Positions 62,194 through 64,000 of a stretch of 64,000 bases of DNA are shown piece by piece (position 1 is the stretch's first letter; each line of letters opens with the position of its first letter). The DNA comes from a bacterium (GTDB lineage Bacteria > Joyebacterota > Joyebacteria > Joyebacterales > Joyebacteraceae). The notes beneath the pieces are model-generated. The model worked only from the letters and a program-made list of their open reading frames with translations. It was not told the DNA's origin and did no database searches. The translations under genes were made by a program, and so were the position numbers. Where the stretch lies: positions 1 through 64,000 of the forward strand of contig JALGZD010000191.1 of assembly GCA_025782395.1 (NCBI GenBank), read 5' to 3'.

Positions 62194-64000
62194 CTATCGC
62201 GTCAGAACCATTTTCCTCTCGAGTCTCACTTCACCAGTCTCCAGCACATAGAAATAGACGCCGCTGCTCGCCTCTGCCCCATTGTCGTCCTTGCCGTTCC
62301 AGATGACCGTGTGCCGGCCGGCGCCGCAGATACCGTCCGTGAGTCGTGCCAGACGCCGCCCCGACACTGAGTAGACCGAGAGCGACACGCTCGCCTCTTC
62401 GGGCACGTCAAATGCGATCATCGTCACAGGATTGAACGGGTTAGGAACGTTCTGAGCGAGGGCCACTATGTCTCCTGTCACTTCTTCCGAACCTGAGCCG
62501 GTGTCCAACAGACAACACTCGAGCTGCCCATTGTCCGTTCCGCGGACCTTTGCTCCGGCGAAGCCGACCTTGATCCGGCCCTCCGCCACAGCACGGAACC
62601 GTAGCTCCGCCAGCGGTCCTGAGCCTTCTATCGCTGCGTCAGTACCGAGAGACGCTATGTCGATCCGGAGCCCGCCGCCCGGCTTCTCTACGGAGTAGAA
62701 GAAGATCTCGTCGTCCCTGCCCGATAGCGCATCGGACGGTACAACACTGATGAGCTCGAGCGTTCCTGCATCGTATGTGAGTTCGGCAGAGAGCCCCTTC
62801 ACCTCGGCGCAGTTACCCTCCAGTGTCAGGACGACGACCACGTCAGCTCCCGGCTCCGTGTCCGAATTGATCGCAGTGAGAACCAACGACAACGGGCCGG
62901 GCGGATCACCCCCGACAAGGCCGTGGGCCACCACCTTGCCCGAGGGATCCACCCGTCCGTAGTTCATCGCGACGATCATGAGATCTTCGAAGTCGATCGC
63001 GTCGTCCGTCAACGGTATGCCGAAGCGGGTCCAGTCGTCGGTCGGCCCAACGTCCATCTCGGGCTCGTAGTATGTGTCCCCGTCCTGAGTGTCGTAGGAA
63101 TCCGACAGGATGATCTTGTCGTAGAAGTCGACGTTACCGTCGTACACGCCCGGTGTCCCGGTCAGCTCGTCCACGTCGGCCAGCCAGTACGACGTCGAGC
63201 GGTCCTGCGCGCTCGCCGCGGCAGCCGAGTAGTTCCCTCCAGCGTCTCGGGCAAATGCTGTGTAGTAGTAGACGTTTCTGGTCGAGTCGGTGAAGGTCTC
63301 ATCGTCGTACGTCTGTGCACCGGTGCCGGGAACAAATGCCACAACGGTCCCGTCGGCTGGGTTGCCGGGATAGCCGGCAGGAGCCCCCCAATCGTCGTAC
63401 TCGGGATAGGCGCCTGTGCCCCACGCCTTCTTCACGATGAGGGTTCCCTCGATCGGCGCATCGCGCATTGTCGGAACGGTCCAGGAGAGATGAATCCGGT
63501 TGTGCCCCGGCAACGTCTCCATGTCGACCACGGCAGCGGGAGGCGTGAGGTCCACCTCGGTAGTGCAGTCAGGCAGCGTTGGGGCCGTCTCAACGTTCTC
63601 GACGTTGTCGGTCGCCCGCGTATAGAAATCGTAGACGCCCTCCCCCGCCGCAACGAAATCTATTGGGCTTGCTGTGTACGTGCCGCCATGCTGAGTCCAC
63701 GTCCCGCCGTCCATGCGATAGAAGAGCCTGACGAAATCAACACCGCTCGTGGCATCGCCGCTGGTGTACGGAATGCTCAGAACCACAGTGTTGTAGTACG
63801 GATTCAGGGGACCGGCCTCGCTGTACGGAGCGGAGTCATCCTGAGTAGAGTGCTCGATGTCGGACCAGTCGGAGATGTTCCAGAGAGCGTCCCTGCACCT
63901 CACGCGGAAGTAGTAGATCTGGCCGTCATCGAGCCCCAGGAGATTGTGCCACGTGAAGGGCGTACAACCACTCGTACTCACGATGACTGCAAAATCGGAT
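62194..64000 (-). CDS. Secreted fibronectin-III, dockerin-like and cohesin-like protein, start beyond window
   Basis: The frame is open at the right edge, so the N-terminus lies outside. The visible part of about 600 residues begins with fibronectin type III repeats (IYYFRVRCRDALWNISDWS, IHLSWTVPTMRD). A dockerin-like segment follows: LADVDELTGTPGVYDGNVD with FYDKIILSDSY and a second DDAIDFEDLMIVAMNYG. Then comes a cohesin-like domain (LVLTAINSDTEPGADVVVVL, GLSAELTYDAGTLELISVV) and the FlgD-like C-terminus (VPNPFNPVTMIAF, SSGVYFYVLE). Cohesin- and dockerin-like parts in one protein could let it self-assemble or join its neighbours, which is inferred. Confidence 0.85.
   Translation of the reverse strand, partial: SDFAVIVSTSGCTPFTWHNLLGLDDGQIYYFRVRCRDALWNISDWSDIEHSTQDDSAPYSEAGPLNPYYNTVVLSIPYTSGDATSGVDFVRLFYRMDGGTWTQHGGTYTASPIDFVAAGEGVYDFYTRATDNVENVETAPTLPDCTTEVDLTPPAAVVDMETLPGHNRIHLSWTVPTMRDAPIEGTLIVKKAWGTGAYPEYDDWGAPAGYPGNPADGTVVAFVPGTGAQTYDDETFTDSTRNVYYYTAFARDAGGNYSAAAASAQDRSTSYWLADVDELTGTPGVYDGNVDFYDKIILSDSYDTQDGDTYYEPEMDVGPTDDWTRFGIPLTDDAIDFEDLMIVAMNYGRVDPSGKVVAHGLVGGDPPGPLSLVLTAINSDTEPGADVVVVLTLEGNCAEVKGLSAELTYDAGTLELISVVPSDALSGRDDEIFFYSVEKPGGGLRIDIASLGTDAAIEGSGPLAELRFRAVAEGRIKVGFAGAKVRGTDNGQLECCLLDTGSGSEEVTGDIVALAQNVPNPFNPVTMIAFDVPEEASVSLSVYSVSGRRLARLTDGICGAGRHTVIWNGKDDNGAEASSGVYFYVLETGEVRLERKMVLTR

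Overview
The window most likely comes from an uncultured, GC-rich bacterium of the FCB/Krumholzibacteriota-Eisenbacteria type. The reasons are several secreted proteins that end in a FlgD-like Ig sorting domain with an NPFNPxT-type motif, PorV/PorQ-like outer-membrane proteins, lamin-tail proteins and cohesin-like domains, together with Gram-negative murein-recycling genes. That placement is an inference from protein style only. The standard stop codons fit: many genes are joined by ATGA stop/start overlaps. I count 49 coding features, and all but one (56467-57786) lie on the minus strand. I saw no tRNA, rRNA, CRISPR array or insertion sequence.

Region 1 (1-6522) looks like a defence island. 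It holds a DUF1016/YhcG nuclease-family gene cut by the left edge, a type I HsdM methyltransferase coupled to it, and upstream an 1118-residue protein with an N-terminal phosphoribosyltransferase signature and a C-terminal class III nucleotidyl-cyclase-like domain. A 78-codon frame overlaps the start of the large gene. This large fusion is the best candidate here for an undescribed system.

Region 2 (6575-12539) is murein recycling (murQ, anmK, nagZ) behind a membrane protein and a CaCA-type cation exchanger. Region 3 (12657-34474) is envelope and secretion: lamin-tail and OB-fold secreted proteins, a UshA-type nucleotidase, beta-barrel proteins, a carbohydrate-type ABC importer without its ATPase, a metallo-beta-lactamase lipoprotein and a purple-acid-phosphatase-like enzyme.

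Region 4 (34484-59247) is a purine salvage and catabolism cluster. A BmpA/Nup nucleoside ABC importer (with a MurJ flippase gene embedded in it) is followed upstream by adenine deaminase, carbamate kinase, two tandem YgeW-like carbamoyltransferases, FAD and 2Fe-2S subunits of a xanthine-dehydrogenase-type hydroxylase, the maturation factors YqeB, XdhC and MocA, an aminotransferase, a split transketolase, a PPC/DUF296 protein, a threonine-synthase-like PLP enzyme, SsnA and, beyond one plus-strand gene, a hydantoinase. It resembles the anaerobic urate/purine cluster of gut bacteria (ygeW, ssnA, hyuA, yqeA, yqeB and others) but lacks a recognisable molybdenum catalytic subunit, YgfK, YgeX and YgeY. 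A TTGACA-N17-TAAACT promoter stands before ssnA, and its transcript should begin with a stem-loop. Read together with the secreted nucleotidase and phosphatase, the inferred flow is: extracellular nucleotides are dephosphorylated, nucleosides are imported, purine bases are deaminated and oxidised, the rings are opened, ureido groups are split to carbamoyl phosphate, and carbamate kinase yields ATP.

Region 5 (59331-64000) holds an alpha/beta hydrolase and three cohesin-like secreted proteins, the last of which also carries a dockerin-like segment and runs off the right edge. Stretches over about 300 bases without a gene are 13311-13650 and 16531-16852; both are described in the features.
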